Shown here piece by piece: positions 41,284-49,832 of a stretch of DNA of 64,000 bases; position 1 is the stretch's first letter; each line of letters opens with the position of its first letter. The stretch is taken from NCBI RefSeq assembly GCF_003044275.1, contig NZ_PZPL01000001.1, positions 1,488,001 to 1,552,000 of the forward strand. Direction: 5' to 3'. Under the pieces are notes generated by a model. It did not search any database and was not told the origin of the DNA. It saw only the letters and a program-made list of their open reading frames with translations. This stretch comes from Rathayibacter caricis DSM 15933. Its GTDB lineage: Bacteria > Actinomycetota > Actinomycetes > Actinomycetales > Microbacteriaceae. A program made the position numbers and the translations under genes.

Positions 41284-42191
41284 TTGATCGCTCCCGTGAT
41301 GCCCTCGGCGAACGAGCGCTGCAGGATCATGAAGACGACCATCGTCGGCACCGAGGCCAGCAGCACGGCCAGCATCAGCACTCCGTAGTCGGTGACGTAG
41401 CCCGCGGCGAGGTTCGAGATCAGCATCGGCATCGTCTGGAAGTCGTTGTTGACCAGGATCACCTTGGGCCAGAGGAAGTTGTTCCACGCGGTCATGAAGG
41501 TGATGACGGCGGCGGCAGCGTAGGTCGACTTCATCGACGGCAGGTAGATGCGCGCGAAGATGCCCAGCTCGCTCACTCCGTCGATCCGCGCGGCCTCGAT
41601 GATCTCGTAGGGGAACGAGCGCGAGGCCTGGCGGAACAGCAGGATCAGGAACGGCGTCGAGATCGCCGGGATGATCACCGCGGCGAGCGAGTTGACCATC
41701 CCGACCTCGGCGAAGACCTGGAACAGCGGGATCATGGTCGCCGCGAACGGGATCATGATCGCGATCAGGAGGATCGCCATCACGAGGTCCTTGCCCCGCG
41801 AGTGGAAGACCTCGAAGCCGTAGCCGGCGATCGAGCAGACGATCAGGGCGAGGATCGTGGTGCCGACGGCGACGGTGGCGGAGTTCCACATCGCTCCGCC
41901 CACGTCCTGCAGCCCCGAGAGCTTGCTGAAGTTCTCGAACAGCTGCGTGCCGGGCAGCATCCGCGAGTCGAGCACGTCCTGGCTGGTGTTGGTCGCCGAG
42001 ACGGCCATGAAGTACAGCGGGAAGATCGAGAAGATCGCGAAGACCGTCAGGAACGCGTACTTCGGCACCGCGCGCAGGCGCGAGGCCACCGGGACGGAGC
42101 GCTTGGCCGGGGTCGTGGGCCCGGAGGACTCCGTCTCGGGGAGCGAGAGGACGGGATCCGTCACGGGGAGGGTGCGGGCGGGGTCAGTCAC
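41280..42191 (-). CDS. Carbohydrate ABC transporter permease (MalG type)
   Basis: 303 residues counted from the GTG at 42191, which has GGTGA 5 bases upstream; a GTG at 42200 is also possible. Six helices begin with YAFLTVFAIFSIFPLYFMAVSA. The EAA-loop is EAARIDGVSELGIFARIYLPSMKS and the end SFAEGITGAIK is characteristic. It overlaps both neighbours by a few bases. With the next subunit upstream it forms the channel for a sugar presumed to be a beta-galactoside or galacto-oligosaccharide, since the operon ends in lacZ. Confidence 0.9.
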   Translation of the reverse strand: MTDPARTLPVTDPVLSLPETESSGPTTPAKRSVPVASRLRAVPKYAFLTVFAIFSIFPLYFMAVSATNTSQDVLDSRMLPGTQLFENFSKLSGLQDVGGAMWNSATVAVGTTILALIVCSIAGYGFEVFHSRGKDLVMAILLIAIMIPFAATMIPLFQVFAEVGMVNSLAAVIIPAISTPFLILLFRQASRSFPYEIIEAARIDGVSELGIFARIYLPSMKSTYAAAAVITFMTAWNNFLWPKVILVNNDFQTMPMLISNLAAGYVTDYGVLMLAVLLASVPTMVVFMILQRSFAEGITGAIK

Positions 42192-43140
42192 GCTTGTCAC
42201 CGACTTTCAGCTGGGCGAACGCGAGGACCGCGACGAGGATGAGGATCACGTACGACAGCGCCGACGCGTAGCCGAAGTTCGGGTTCTTGAGGAACGAGAC
42301 CTCGTAGAGGTAGTGCGACATCGACATCGTCGTGTACGCCGGTCCGCCGCGGGTCAGCGCCCACGACTCGTCGAAGAGCTGCAGGGTGCCGTTGGTCGAC
42401 ATGATCGCGGTGAGCAGGATGATCGGCTTCAGCTGAGGGATCGTGACGTGGAAGAAGGTCTGCAGCGAGCTCGCGCCGTCCATCTTCGCCGCCTCGATGC
42501 TCGAGTAGTCGACGTTCTGCAGGGCCGCCAGGTAGAAGACCATGTTGTAGCCGGTCCAGCGCCAGAGCAGTCCGAGGATGATGACGAAGCGCGCGGTGTC
42601 GGGGTTGCCGAGCCAGTTGACCGGGCTGTCGATCAGGCCGACGCCCAGCAGCAGGTCGTTGACGAAGCCGTCGTTCGCGAAGATCGTGCGGAACACCAGC
42701 GAGTAGGCGACGAGCGAGACGGCGCAGGGCAGGAAGATCGCGGTGCGCCAGAAGGTCTTGTACTTCAGCGTGCGGTCGTTGAGCAGGTTGGCGAGCACCA
42801 GCGCCATGATCAGCATCACGGGCACCTGGATGAGCAGGTAGATGAAGGTGTTCTGCAGCGTCAGGCGGAAGATCTCGTCCTGCAGCAGCCGCTCGTAGTT
42901 GAGCCAGAAGGGCTCGGCGAACGAGAGGTTCGCGCCGCGTCCGGTCTGCAGCGAGAGCAGGAACGCCTGCGCCATCGGCAGGAAGCTGACCAGCAGGATC
43001 AGCAGCGACGCAGGCAGGAGGAAGGCCCAGCCGGTGAGGCTGCGGCGGCGCTCGCCGGTCATCCTCACGGGTCGGCGGGAGTCGCGCTGCCTCTGCGGCG
43101 GAACGCGGGGTCGGGTGCGCGGTGGCGCGGAGGTCGTCAC
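42184..43140 (-). CDS. Carbohydrate ABC transporter permease (MalF type)
   Basis: 318 residues from a GTG start. After a basic N-terminus, helices begin with GWAFLLPASLLILLVSFLPMAQAF. The EAA-loop EAAKMDGASSLQTFFHVTIPQLKP and ALTRGGPAYTTMSMSHYLYE mark the family. It lies 76 bases downstream of the binding-protein gene and overlaps the partner permease. No ATP-binding subunit is encoded in the locus, so a shared ATPase elsewhere is likely. Confidence 0.9.
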   Translation of the reverse strand: MTTSAPPRTRPRVPPQRQRDSRRPVRMTGERRRSLTGWAFLLPASLLILLVSFLPMAQAFLLSLQTGRGANLSFAEPFWLNYERLLQDEIFRLTLQNTFIYLLIQVPVMLIMALVLANLLNDRTLKYKTFWRTAIFLPCAVSLVAYSLVFRTIFANDGFVNDLLLGVGLIDSPVNWLGNPDTARFVIILGLLWRWTGYNMVFYLAALQNVDYSSIEAAKMDGASSLQTFFHVTIPQLKPIILLTAIMSTNGTLQLFDESWALTRGGPAYTTMSMSHYLYEVSFLKNPNFGYASALSYVILILVAVLAFAQLKVGDKRD

Positions 43141-43216
43141 GGGGTGCTCGCAATCTGCAGGAGGAGAGGGAGGGGGGACCGGGCCGGGGCGTGCGCCCCG
43201 GCCTGGTCTGGAGCGG

Positions 43217-44527
43217 TCAGCTCATCGCGAACTCGACGTTCGCCTGCGCCTCCTCGAGCGCCTTGGCCGGGTCGGCGCCTCCGATGATCTGCGTGATCGC
43301 CGCGCTGACGGAGTCGCGGCCCTCGTAGTAGTACGCACCGGTGTTGTTGCTGGGCACCTCGGCGCCGAACTGGGCGACCTCCGAGAAGATCGGCTGTCCG
43401 CCGAAGTACTCGCTGGGCTGCTCGTAGGCGGCCGACGAGGCGGCGGGGAGCCAGTTGGCGACCGCTCCGGTGGCGGGGAGGATCGTGTCGTACAGCTCGG
43501 TCGAGCCGGCGAAGGTCGACGCGAGGAAGTCGGTCGCGAGGTCGACGTCGGCGTTCGAGCTGATCGTCCACGACGATCCGCCGTTCGCGGTGTAGTTGGT
43601 CGCACCGTCGACGCTGTCGAGCGACGGCACGTTGGTGACCTGCCACTTGCCGGCCTGGTCCTCGGCGGCCTGGATGGAGCCGACGATCCAGATGCCGTTG
43701 ATGGTGCCTCCGACGGAGCCGTTCACGAAGGTGCCGAGGTACTCGTCCCACGAGTTGACCTCGACGAAGACGCCCGACTCGACGAGCTGCTTGTAGGTGT
43801 CGATGGCGCTGAGCAGCGCGTCGTTGTCGCTGATCGTGGGCATGCCCTCGTCGTCGAAAAGGCTCGCCCCCGCGCTCTGCAGCATCATCATGATCATGTC
43901 GGCGGAGCCCGCCTGGCCCGACAGCAGCGGCGAGCCGGTCTTCGCCAGGACGTCCTTGCCCTTGGTGAGGAAGTCGTCCCAGGTGATGTCGGTGAAGTCG
44001 TCGATCGTGTAGCCGGCCGCCTCGAGGACGTCGGTGCGCAGCGCGGTGACCGCGGTGCCCGAGTCGAACGGGACGCCGTAGTTGACGCCGTCGACGGTGG
44101 AGTACGCGGTGACGGCCTCGGGGAACTCCGAGAAGTCGACGGCGTCGGTCGAGATCTCGCTGAAGATCTCGGGGTAGTTGAGCGCGTTCTTCTGGAACGC
44201 GTTGTTCTGCATGAGGAAGATGTCGGGCAGCTCCTCGTACTGCCGCGACTGGGCGAGGGTCGTGAGCTTGGGCTGCAGGTCCTCCCACGGAGTCTCGATG
44301 ATGTCGAGCGAGAAGTCCGGGTTGTCCTTCTGGTAGATCTTCTCGGCCTCCTCGAGGGCCGCGATGTTGAACGCCGGGTCCCAGGCCCAGACGGTCAGGG
44401 TGTTGTCCCCGTCGCCTCCGCCGTCGCCGCCGGAGGACGAGCCTCCGCCGGAGCAGGCCGTGAGGGCGAGAGCGAGGGGGAGGGCGACGGCCACGGCGGT
44501 CGTGACCTTCTTGGAGAGAGTTCGCAC
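43217..44527 (-). CDS. Sugar ABC transporter substrate-binding lipoprotein
   Basis: 436 residues from a GTG with AAGGAA 8 bases upstream. The signal peptide ends in the lipobox LTAC (about residue 25), followed by a Gly/Ser linker. The family 1 solute-binding fold shows TLTVWAWDPAFNIAALEEAEKIY, DIFLMQNNAFQKNALNYPEIF and a C-terminal GGADPAKALEEAQANVEFAMS. It heads the permease-lacZ operon. The 150-base space before it contains a 7-base stem (44602-44620) and the terminator of the preceding gene, so it probably has its own promoter. Confidence 0.9.
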   Translation of the reverse strand: MRTLSKKVTTAVAVALPLALALTACSGGGSSSGGDGGGDGDNTLTVWAWDPAFNIAALEEAEKIYQKDNPDFSLDIIETPWEDLQPKLTTLAQSRQYEELPDIFLMQNNAFQKNALNYPEIFSEISTDAVDFSEFPEAVTAYSTVDGVNYGVPFDSGTAVTALRTDVLEAAGYTIDDFTDITWDDFLTKGKDVLAKTGSPLLSGQAGSADMIMMMLQSAGASLFDDEGMPTISDNDALLSAIDTYKQLVESGVFVEVNSWDEYLGTFVNGSVGGTINGIWIVGSIQAAEDQAGKWQVTNVPSLDSVDGATNYTANGGSSWTISSNADVDLATDFLASTFAGSTELYDTILPATGAVANWLPAASSAAYEQPSEYFGGQPIFSEVAQFGAEVPSNNTGAYYYEGRDSVSAAITQIIGGADPAKALEEAQANVEFAMS

Positions 44528-44642
44528 GGTGTCTGTTCCTTGTCTGTGATGGCAGGTGCTGTGTCGGGTGCTGGAGGGTTTCCGCGGCGTTCCCGGAGGG
44601 ACGGATCGTGGTCCGATCCGCTCCTCCGGGGTCGGCCGGGGG

Positions 44643-44664
44643 CGCACTCGGGGGTCCGAGTGCG
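44643..44664 (-). terminator. Hairpin after the GH43_24-like gene
   Basis: A perfect 9-base stem (CGCACTCGG with CCGAGTGCG) and a 4-base loop, 12 bases past the stop on the minus strand. Confidence 0.7.
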
Positions 44665-44676
44665 AGCGGAGGGAGG

Positions 44677-47600
44677 TCAGCGCAGGGGCTGCCAGGGGCC
44701 GTGCGGGTCGCCGGGGGCCTGGTTGCGCGTCCACCACTTCGCGCGGAAGCGCTGTCCCTGGTGGACGACGACGTCGCCGGTGTCGAAGATGCGCGAGGCG
44801 GTCCAGATCGCCGTGCCGTCGGGCGCGGTCAGGATCTGCTGCCACGGTCCGTTCACGTCGCCCGGCTTCTGGTTGCTCGAGTACCAGGAGGCGCGCCACT
44901 CGGATCCGGCGTAGAGCACCGCGGCACCCTTCTGGTAGACGGCCTTCGCGTTCCAGGCCGGCAGCACCGACACGGTGAGGGGGGCCTCGACGGTCGCCCC
45001 CTCGGCGAGGAGCGCCGGGAGGACCGCGACGGTCGCGGTGCGCACGCCCGCCGTCGTCGTCACGAACCCGGTGACCCGGTACTCGCTCGCGGCGAGGGTG
45101 CGGGTGGCGCCGTCGGCGAGCGCCGCGGTGACCGTGATCGAGGCGGGGTCGAACGCGGCTCCGATCGGCACGAGCACCGTCGCCGGAGCGACGACGATCG
45201 AGCGGACGGCGGGGACGAGCGCGGCGCGGGCCGACTCCAGCGCGGCGCGGGCGGCGTCGACGGCGGCCTGCGTCGCCGGACCGGCGAGCACGGCGGTCGC
45301 CGCCGACCGGGCCTCGGCGAACGGAGCCCAGCTGCCGGCCGTGGAGTCGGCGGGCACGAGGCCGGCCGTCGCGTCGACGAGGGCCTGCAGCGGCGCCGTG
45401 TCGACGCTCTGCCTCCGCAGCGACAGCGCGTCCACGCTCACCGACTGCCCGCCCGTTCCGGTCGCGGTGATCGCGACGCGGGCGGCGCCGGCCGGCAGCA
45501 CGAACTGCTCGGACGCGATGTCCGCCCATCCGGCGGTCACGGGGATCGCGGTCGTGTGCGTCACGCCGTCGGCGCCGGTGACGGACACCTGCGCGGCGGT
45601 GAGGCCGCCCGGGTTGCTCGCCTTCAGGGCCAGGGAGTAGACGCCCGCGGGCACCTCCTCCTCCTGCTGCACGCCGCCCGAGAAGGCCTCGGCCGCTCCG
45701 AGCCGGAGGGCGAAGCGGGAGCCGTCGGCGCCCGGCGAGGTGTTCTGCACGAAGGCGGTGGTAGCGGAGGAGGGGTCGGTGACCTGCGTCCATCCGGTCA
45801 CGGTCGTCACGGCGATGCGGTCGGCGGCGAAGTCGGGGTTGAGGATCCAGTTGTTGCCCTCGCCCACCTCCCACGCGCCGGTGCGGGCGTTGAGGTCCCA
45901 CTCGCTGAGCGAGTTGAACGACACGTCGGCGCCGGTGCCGGAGAGAGGCACCCACTGGTTGTAGCCGAGGCCGTTCCAGGCGAAGTCGGCCCAGCGGTCG
46001 CCGGCGTAGATCACGGTGTCCTGCTCGGTGCCCTGCACGGTGAGGAAGAAGCCGCTCTGCGTGACGTGGCTGTAGTCCTTCTCGGTGCCCGGCAGCACGT
46101 ACATGCTCGAGTAGGGGCCCTGGATCCGTCCCTCGAGCGAGCGCACGAGGTAGGTCTGCGAGGTGTTCCAGCCGTGCAGGTCCGAGCTCGCGACGTAGTA
46201 CTGGCCGTCGAGCTTGAACATCGCGTTGCCCTCGCGGCCCGCGCCGCGGTACACCTCGACGGCGGTCTCGACCGAGAGCGAGTCGGCGTCGCTGATCTTG
46301 CCCACGTAGGTGCGGCTGCGGCCGTCGCGGTACGAGAAGACCAGGTAGTCCGAGCCGTCGTCGTCGGTGAAGACGGTCTGGTCGCCGGTGCCCTGGTTCC
46401 AGCCGGGCTTGTTCGGGTTGTTGTAGACGCCCGGGATGTGGGTCTGCAGGTTCGCGTACTCGAAGTCGTCGACGGGGGAGTCGCCGCTGAGGAACAGCAC
46501 ACCGGCGTTGGTGATCCGGGCGGGGTCGGGGCTCTCGAACTGGGTGAGCAGCACGTAGCGTCCGGTGTTCTCGTTGTAGGCGACTCCGAGGCGGCCGATC
46601 CAGACGGCGTCGGCGAGCGTCTCCATGTCCGAGAAGTAGGAGCCCGTGACGTCCTTCGACGTCGGGATGTGCAGCGGAGTGTCCTTCGTGGCGACGTCGT
46701 TCTCGAACGTCCAGTTCACGAGGTCCTCGGAGGAGTACGCGGTGACGGCCACGAAGTCGACCTCGCCGGCCCGCGTGTAGGTGCGGGTGGGGGAGTCGTA
46801 GTACTGCTGCGAGCCGGTGTACTCGACGCCGTACCAGTAGTAGCGGTCGCCGAAGCGGAAGATGCCGCCGCCCTGCGAGAAGATCGGGTCGCCCGCGGTG
46901 TCGAGCCAGAAGCGGTTGTTCTGGATGGTCTGCAGGTCGCCGTCCGACAGCGGCTCGAGCGCCGCGGCCGTCGTCTGCAGGCTGTTCTTCGCGGCGACCA
47001 CGGCGGAGGCGCTCGCGGCCGGGTCGTCCAGGACGTCGCCGGCCGTCACGGTCGCGGCGGCGAAGGGCGCCCACGACTCGGCCGTGTAGGCGGAGGGGAC
47101 GCGGGTGCGGTACTGCTCGAGGATCTCGCGCAGCCCCGAGACGCGCACCAGGGCGGTCTCGGCCTGCTCGAGGTCGGCGCGGGCGGCGATCAGCTCGGCG
47201 TCCGTGGCGGCGGCGGAGTCGCGCACCGCGGTGGCGGCCGCGAGCTCGGCCGAGAAGGCGGTCCAGGAGGACGCGGTGAAGTCGTCGGCGGCCGAGGCGC
47301 TCAGCCGGTCGATCGTCTCCGTGAGGCGAGCCCGCTCGTCGACCTGCGTCGTGGCGGTGAACTCGGCCGAGGCGTGGTTGATGAAGCCCACGGTGACCAC
47401 GCGCAGGACGTGCTCGCCCGGCTGGAGGCCCGTGTGGCTGAAGATCGGGACCGTGGTGGTCGACCGGGCGCCGCGGTAGTCGGCCGAGCCGACCTTCACT
47501 CCGTCGACGAAGACGTCGGCCGTGCCGTTGGTGGTCGCCTTCCGGCCCGAGAGGGCGACGGTCTCGCCGGTGAACGCGATCTCGAACGCGGCTCCGCCGG

Positions 47601-47853
47601 TCGCCCAGGTGTGGGTGCTGTTCTTCGACCAGGCGCCCTCGTAGAAGGTCTTCAGCGGCGTGCCGCGGACGGTCGTCGTGTCGGTGAAGGCGACCGTGGA
47701 GGTCTGCACCTCGGCGGCCTCGGCGCTCGACACGGCGGTCTGGCCGGTGAGCACGAGCAGTCCGGCGAGAAGCGCCGCGACGAGGGCGGTGAGCCGTCGA
47801 GTCGCGGGCCGGGTGGCCGGGCGGGTGGTCGATCGTGGGATCGATCGCGTCAA
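44677..47853 (-). CDS. Secreted multidomain GH43_24-like exo-beta-1,3-galactanase with CBM5/12 domains
   Basis: 1058 residues. After a signal peptide (to about 47, AEAAEV) come a jelly-roll binding domain (about 50-170) and two FIVAR-type helical bundles (about 175-300). The five-bladed domain runs from about 305 to 630, starting SQGGGIFRFGDRYYWYGVEYTG. This glycine-rich opening resembles GH43 subfamily 24, which trims beta-1,3-galactan. A further beta-sandwich, a third FIVAR bundle, an Ig-like domain, and two CBM5/12-type modules end the chain (WRASWYSSNQKPGD, FRAKWWTRNQAPGD). It would feed galactose units to the adjacent ABC/LacZ system. The subfamily is judged by motif only. Confidence 0.75.
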   Translation of the reverse strand: MTRSIPRSTTRPATRPATRRLTALVAALLAGLLVLTGQTAVSSAEAAEVQTSTVAFTDTTTVRGTPLKTFYEGAWSKNSTHTWATGGAAFEIAFTGETVALSGRKATTNGTADVFVDGVKVGSADYRGARSTTTVPIFSHTGLQPGEHVLRVVTVGFINHASAEFTATTQVDERARLTETIDRLSASAADDFTASSWTAFSAELAAATAVRDSAAATDAELIAARADLEQAETALVRVSGLREILEQYRTRVPSAYTAESWAPFAAATVTAGDVLDDPAASASAVVAAKNSLQTTAAALEPLSDGDLQTIQNNRFWLDTAGDPIFSQGGGIFRFGDRYYWYGVEYTGSQQYYDSPTRTYTRAGEVDFVAVTAYSSEDLVNWTFENDVATKDTPLHIPTSKDVTGSYFSDMETLADAVWIGRLGVAYNENTGRYVLLTQFESPDPARITNAGVLFLSGDSPVDDFEYANLQTHIPGVYNNPNKPGWNQGTGDQTVFTDDDGSDYLVFSYRDGRSRTYVGKISDADSLSVETAVEVYRGAGREGNAMFKLDGQYYVASSDLHGWNTSQTYLVRSLEGRIQGPYSSMYVLPGTEKDYSHVTQSGFFLTVQGTEQDTVIYAGDRWADFAWNGLGYNQWVPLSGTGADVSFNSLSEWDLNARTGAWEVGEGNNWILNPDFAADRIAVTTVTGWTQVTDPSSATTAFVQNTSPGADGSRFALRLGAAEAFSGGVQQEEEVPAGVYSLALKASNPGGLTAAQVSVTGADGVTHTTAIPVTAGWADIASEQFVLPAGAARVAITATGTGGQSVSVDALSLRRQSVDTAPLQALVDATAGLVPADSTAGSWAPFAEARSAATAVLAGPATQAAVDAARAALESARAALVPAVRSIVVAPATVLVPIGAAFDPASITVTAALADGATRTLAASEYRVTGFVTTTAGVRTATVAVLPALLAEGATVEAPLTVSVLPAWNAKAVYQKGAAVLYAGSEWRASWYSSNQKPGDVNGPWQQILTAPDGTAIWTASRIFDTGDVVVHQGQRFRAKWWTRNQAPGDPHGPWQPLR

Positions 47854-47880
47854 GGGAGTCCTCCGTCGTCGCAGGTCCTA

Positions 47881-47902
47881 CGTGGTACAGCGCTGTACCA
47901 CG
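47881..47902. promoter_or_regulatory. Perfect 22-base LacI-type operator
   Basis: Half-site CGTGGTACAGC followed by its exact complement, with the central CG of LacI-family operators. It lies 28 bases before the galactanase start and 10 bases after the lacI-type stop, i.e. in the galactanase promoter region. Confidence 0.85.
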
Positions 47903-47911
47903 GGGGCGAAT

Positions 47912-49000
47912 CTAGACCGCGGACGCCTCCGACCGCAAGAAGCGTTTTCCGACAGTCCTCGTCGTCGCCCGCTCGATCACCCTGGAGCGGGCGAACTCGG
48001 TCGTCGGCGCGCCCGCCGCGCGGTCGATCCGGGCGATCAGCTTGTCGAGCGCGGTCTCCGCGATCCAGTCGATCCGCGAGTCCATCGTCGTGAGCGGCGG
48101 ATTGAGGTACGCGGACTCCTCGACGTCGTCGAAGCCGATGACCTGGACGTCCTCGGGGAGGCGCAGGCCCCCCTCGCGCAGCGCCGAGACCGCTCCGATC
48201 GCCAGGCCGTCGTTGAGGCAGACGAGGCCGTCGAACGGCGGGCCGGTCTCGATGAGATCGCGGGCCACCCGGAACCCCGAGCCGATCGTCCAGTCGTAGC
48301 CGGTCACTCCGACCAGGCGCGGATCGAGGGCGCCGCCCCAGGCGGTCACCTCCTCGAGCACCCCGCGCAGGCGCAGCTCGGCGTTCCCCTCGCGCGCGGC
48401 GCCGATGCCCGTAGCGTCGAACGGCACGTGCGCGCCCACCACCGCGATCGACGTGCTGCCGCGCTCGAGCAGGTGCGCGGTGGCGGTGCGGGCGTCGTCG
48501 ACGTCGTCCGTGGTCACCCGATCGGTCAGGCCGTAGGTGTTCCGCGAGCCGAGGCAGACGAGCGGATACGGCACGTCCAGCGCCTCGCGGTCGAGCGTCT
48601 CGTGCTCGGACAGCGAGAGCAGCAGCCCGTCGGTGAGCTGCGAGTTGAACTGCTGCAGCAGCCGGCGCGAGCCCGTGCGGCCCTCGTCCGGGTAGGTCGT
48701 CACGTAGACGACGAGGTCTCTCCGGCGCGCGGTGTCGACCACGACCTCGGCGAGCTCGGCCAGGTAGGCGGCCTTCAGGGTCGGCACCGCCAGCGTGACG
48801 GAGTCGGTGCGCCCGCGGGTCAGGTTCCTCGCGGCGACGTTGACGGTGTAGCCGAGCTCGTCCACCGCCGCCCGCACGCGCTGACGGGTCTCGTCGGCCA
48901 TCCGTCCGGTGCCGTTGACGACGTTCGACGCGGTCTTCAGCGACACCCCGGCGTGCTCGGCGACGGCCAGCAGCGTGGCCTTCCTGCGCGGCGGTGCCAT
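47912..49000 (-). CDS. LacI-family repressor of the beta-galactan locus
   Basis: 362 residues from the ATG at 49000, with GGAGGGGG upstream; a longer in-frame start to 49051 has no ribosome site. The helix-turn-helix and hinge are at about residues 8-60 (TLLAVAEHAGVSLKTASNVVNGTG, VNVAARNLTRGRT). The periplasmic-binding-like sensor domain follows (PYPLVCLGS, DGLVCLNDGLAIGAVSALREGG, VIGFDDVEESAYLNPPLTT). It immediately precedes the galactanase gene in the same direction, with the 22-base palindrome between them. The inducer is probably galactose or a galacto-oligosaccharide. Confidence 0.92.
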   Translation of the reverse strand: MAPPRRKATLLAVAEHAGVSLKTASNVVNGTGRMADETRQRVRAAVDELGYTVNVAARNLTRGRTDSVTLAVPTLKAAYLAELAEVVVDTARRRDLVVYVTTYPDEGRTGSRRLLQQFNSQLTDGLLLSLSEHETLDREALDVPYPLVCLGSRNTYGLTDRVTTDDVDDARTATAHLLERGSTSIAVVGAHVPFDATGIGAAREGNAELRLRGVLEEVTAWGGALDPRLVGVTGYDWTIGSGFRVARDLIETGPPFDGLVCLNDGLAIGAVSALREGGLRLPEDVQVIGFDDVEESAYLNPPLTTMDSRIDWIAETALDKLIARIDRAAGAPTTEFARSRVIERATTRTVGKRFLRSEASAV

Positions 49001-49125
49001 CGCGTCCCCCTCCGGTGCGGCGCGGTGCCCGTGCACCGTGCTCCCGCCCATGGATACACCACGGCTCGTGGGACGCGGCAGGGTGCCGCTACGCTGACGC
49101 GGGTCCGGCCGAGGGGAGCGACGCG

Positions 49126-49722
49126 ATGACCACCGCTGGGACGAGGCGATCGCTGCTGCTCGAGAGCGTCGTCGACCACATCCTCGAGCACGGCGTGGCG
49201 ACCGTGTCGCTGCGTGCTCTGGCCCGCGCGGCCGACTCCAACAACCGCATGCTGCTGTACTACTTCGGCTCCCGCGCCGAGCTGCTGTCGGAGGCGCTCA
49301 TCGCCGCGGCCGTGCGCTTCCCCGACATGCAGCGCGCGGCCGACGAGCTGCTGGTGCCCGGCCGCCCGCTCGGCGAGCGGCTCGACCGATCCTGGGAGGC
49401 GCTCGCCTCGGCGGGCAACCGGCCCTACCTGCGGCTGTTCTTCCAGGTCTTCGGGCTCGCGGCGTTCGAGCAGGCCGAGGAGTGGCGGGCGACGCGCGGC
49501 CGCTTCGACGAGTTCCTGCAGCCGGAGCTGCGCCGGGCGCTCGCCGAATCGGGAGTGCCGGCGGAGGAGGTGCCCGTGCTGGCCCGCGAGATCGTGGCGT
49601 TCTGGCGGGGCCTCGAGATCCTGCTGATCTCGCTCGACGACGACGCCGGCGTGGATGCGGTGCGCGTGCGCGCCCACGCCGACCTGCTCGCCCGCCTCCC
49701 GCCACCTCCGCTGGTCGAGTAG
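49126..49722 (+). CDS. TetR-family transcriptional regulator
   Basis: 198 residues from an ATG with GGGGAG upstream. The helix-turn-helix spans about residues 10-55 (ESVVDHILEHGVATVSLRALARAADSNNRMLLYYFGSRAELL). The C-terminal domain is helical and has no recognisable ligand motif. It diverges from the lacI-type gene across 125 bases, but no target gene is evident. Its last residues (LVE) and TAG stop are read from the palindromic repeat CTGGTCGAGTAG, so the true 3' end has been replaced or trimmed by the repeat. Confidence 0.85.
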   Translation: MTTAGTRRSLLLESVVDHILEHGVATVSLRALARAADSNNRMLLYYFGSRAELLSEALIAAAVRFPDMQRAADELLVPGRPLGERLDRSWEALASAGNRPYLRLFFQVFGLAAFEQAEEWRATRGRFDEFLQPELRRALAESGVPAEEVPVLAREIVAFWRGLEILLISLDDDAGVDAVRVRAHADLLARLPPPPLVE

Positions 49723-49832
49723 CCCCGCAGGGGCGTATCGAGACCCACGTCCACCGACCACGCGGCCGCCGTCTTCTTCCCCCGACTGACGCGGATCTCG
49801 ATACACCGTGCTCCGCGGCCTACTCGATCAGC
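49710..49832. repeat. Dispersed palindromic element between convergent genes
   Basis: Left arm GCTGGTCGAGTAGCCCC... at 49710 and right arm ...GGCCTACTCGATCAGC ending at 49832, spacer about 50 bases. Both arms reach into coding sequence: the TetR stop is in the left arm and the adenosine deaminase stop in the right arm. Confidence 0.9.
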
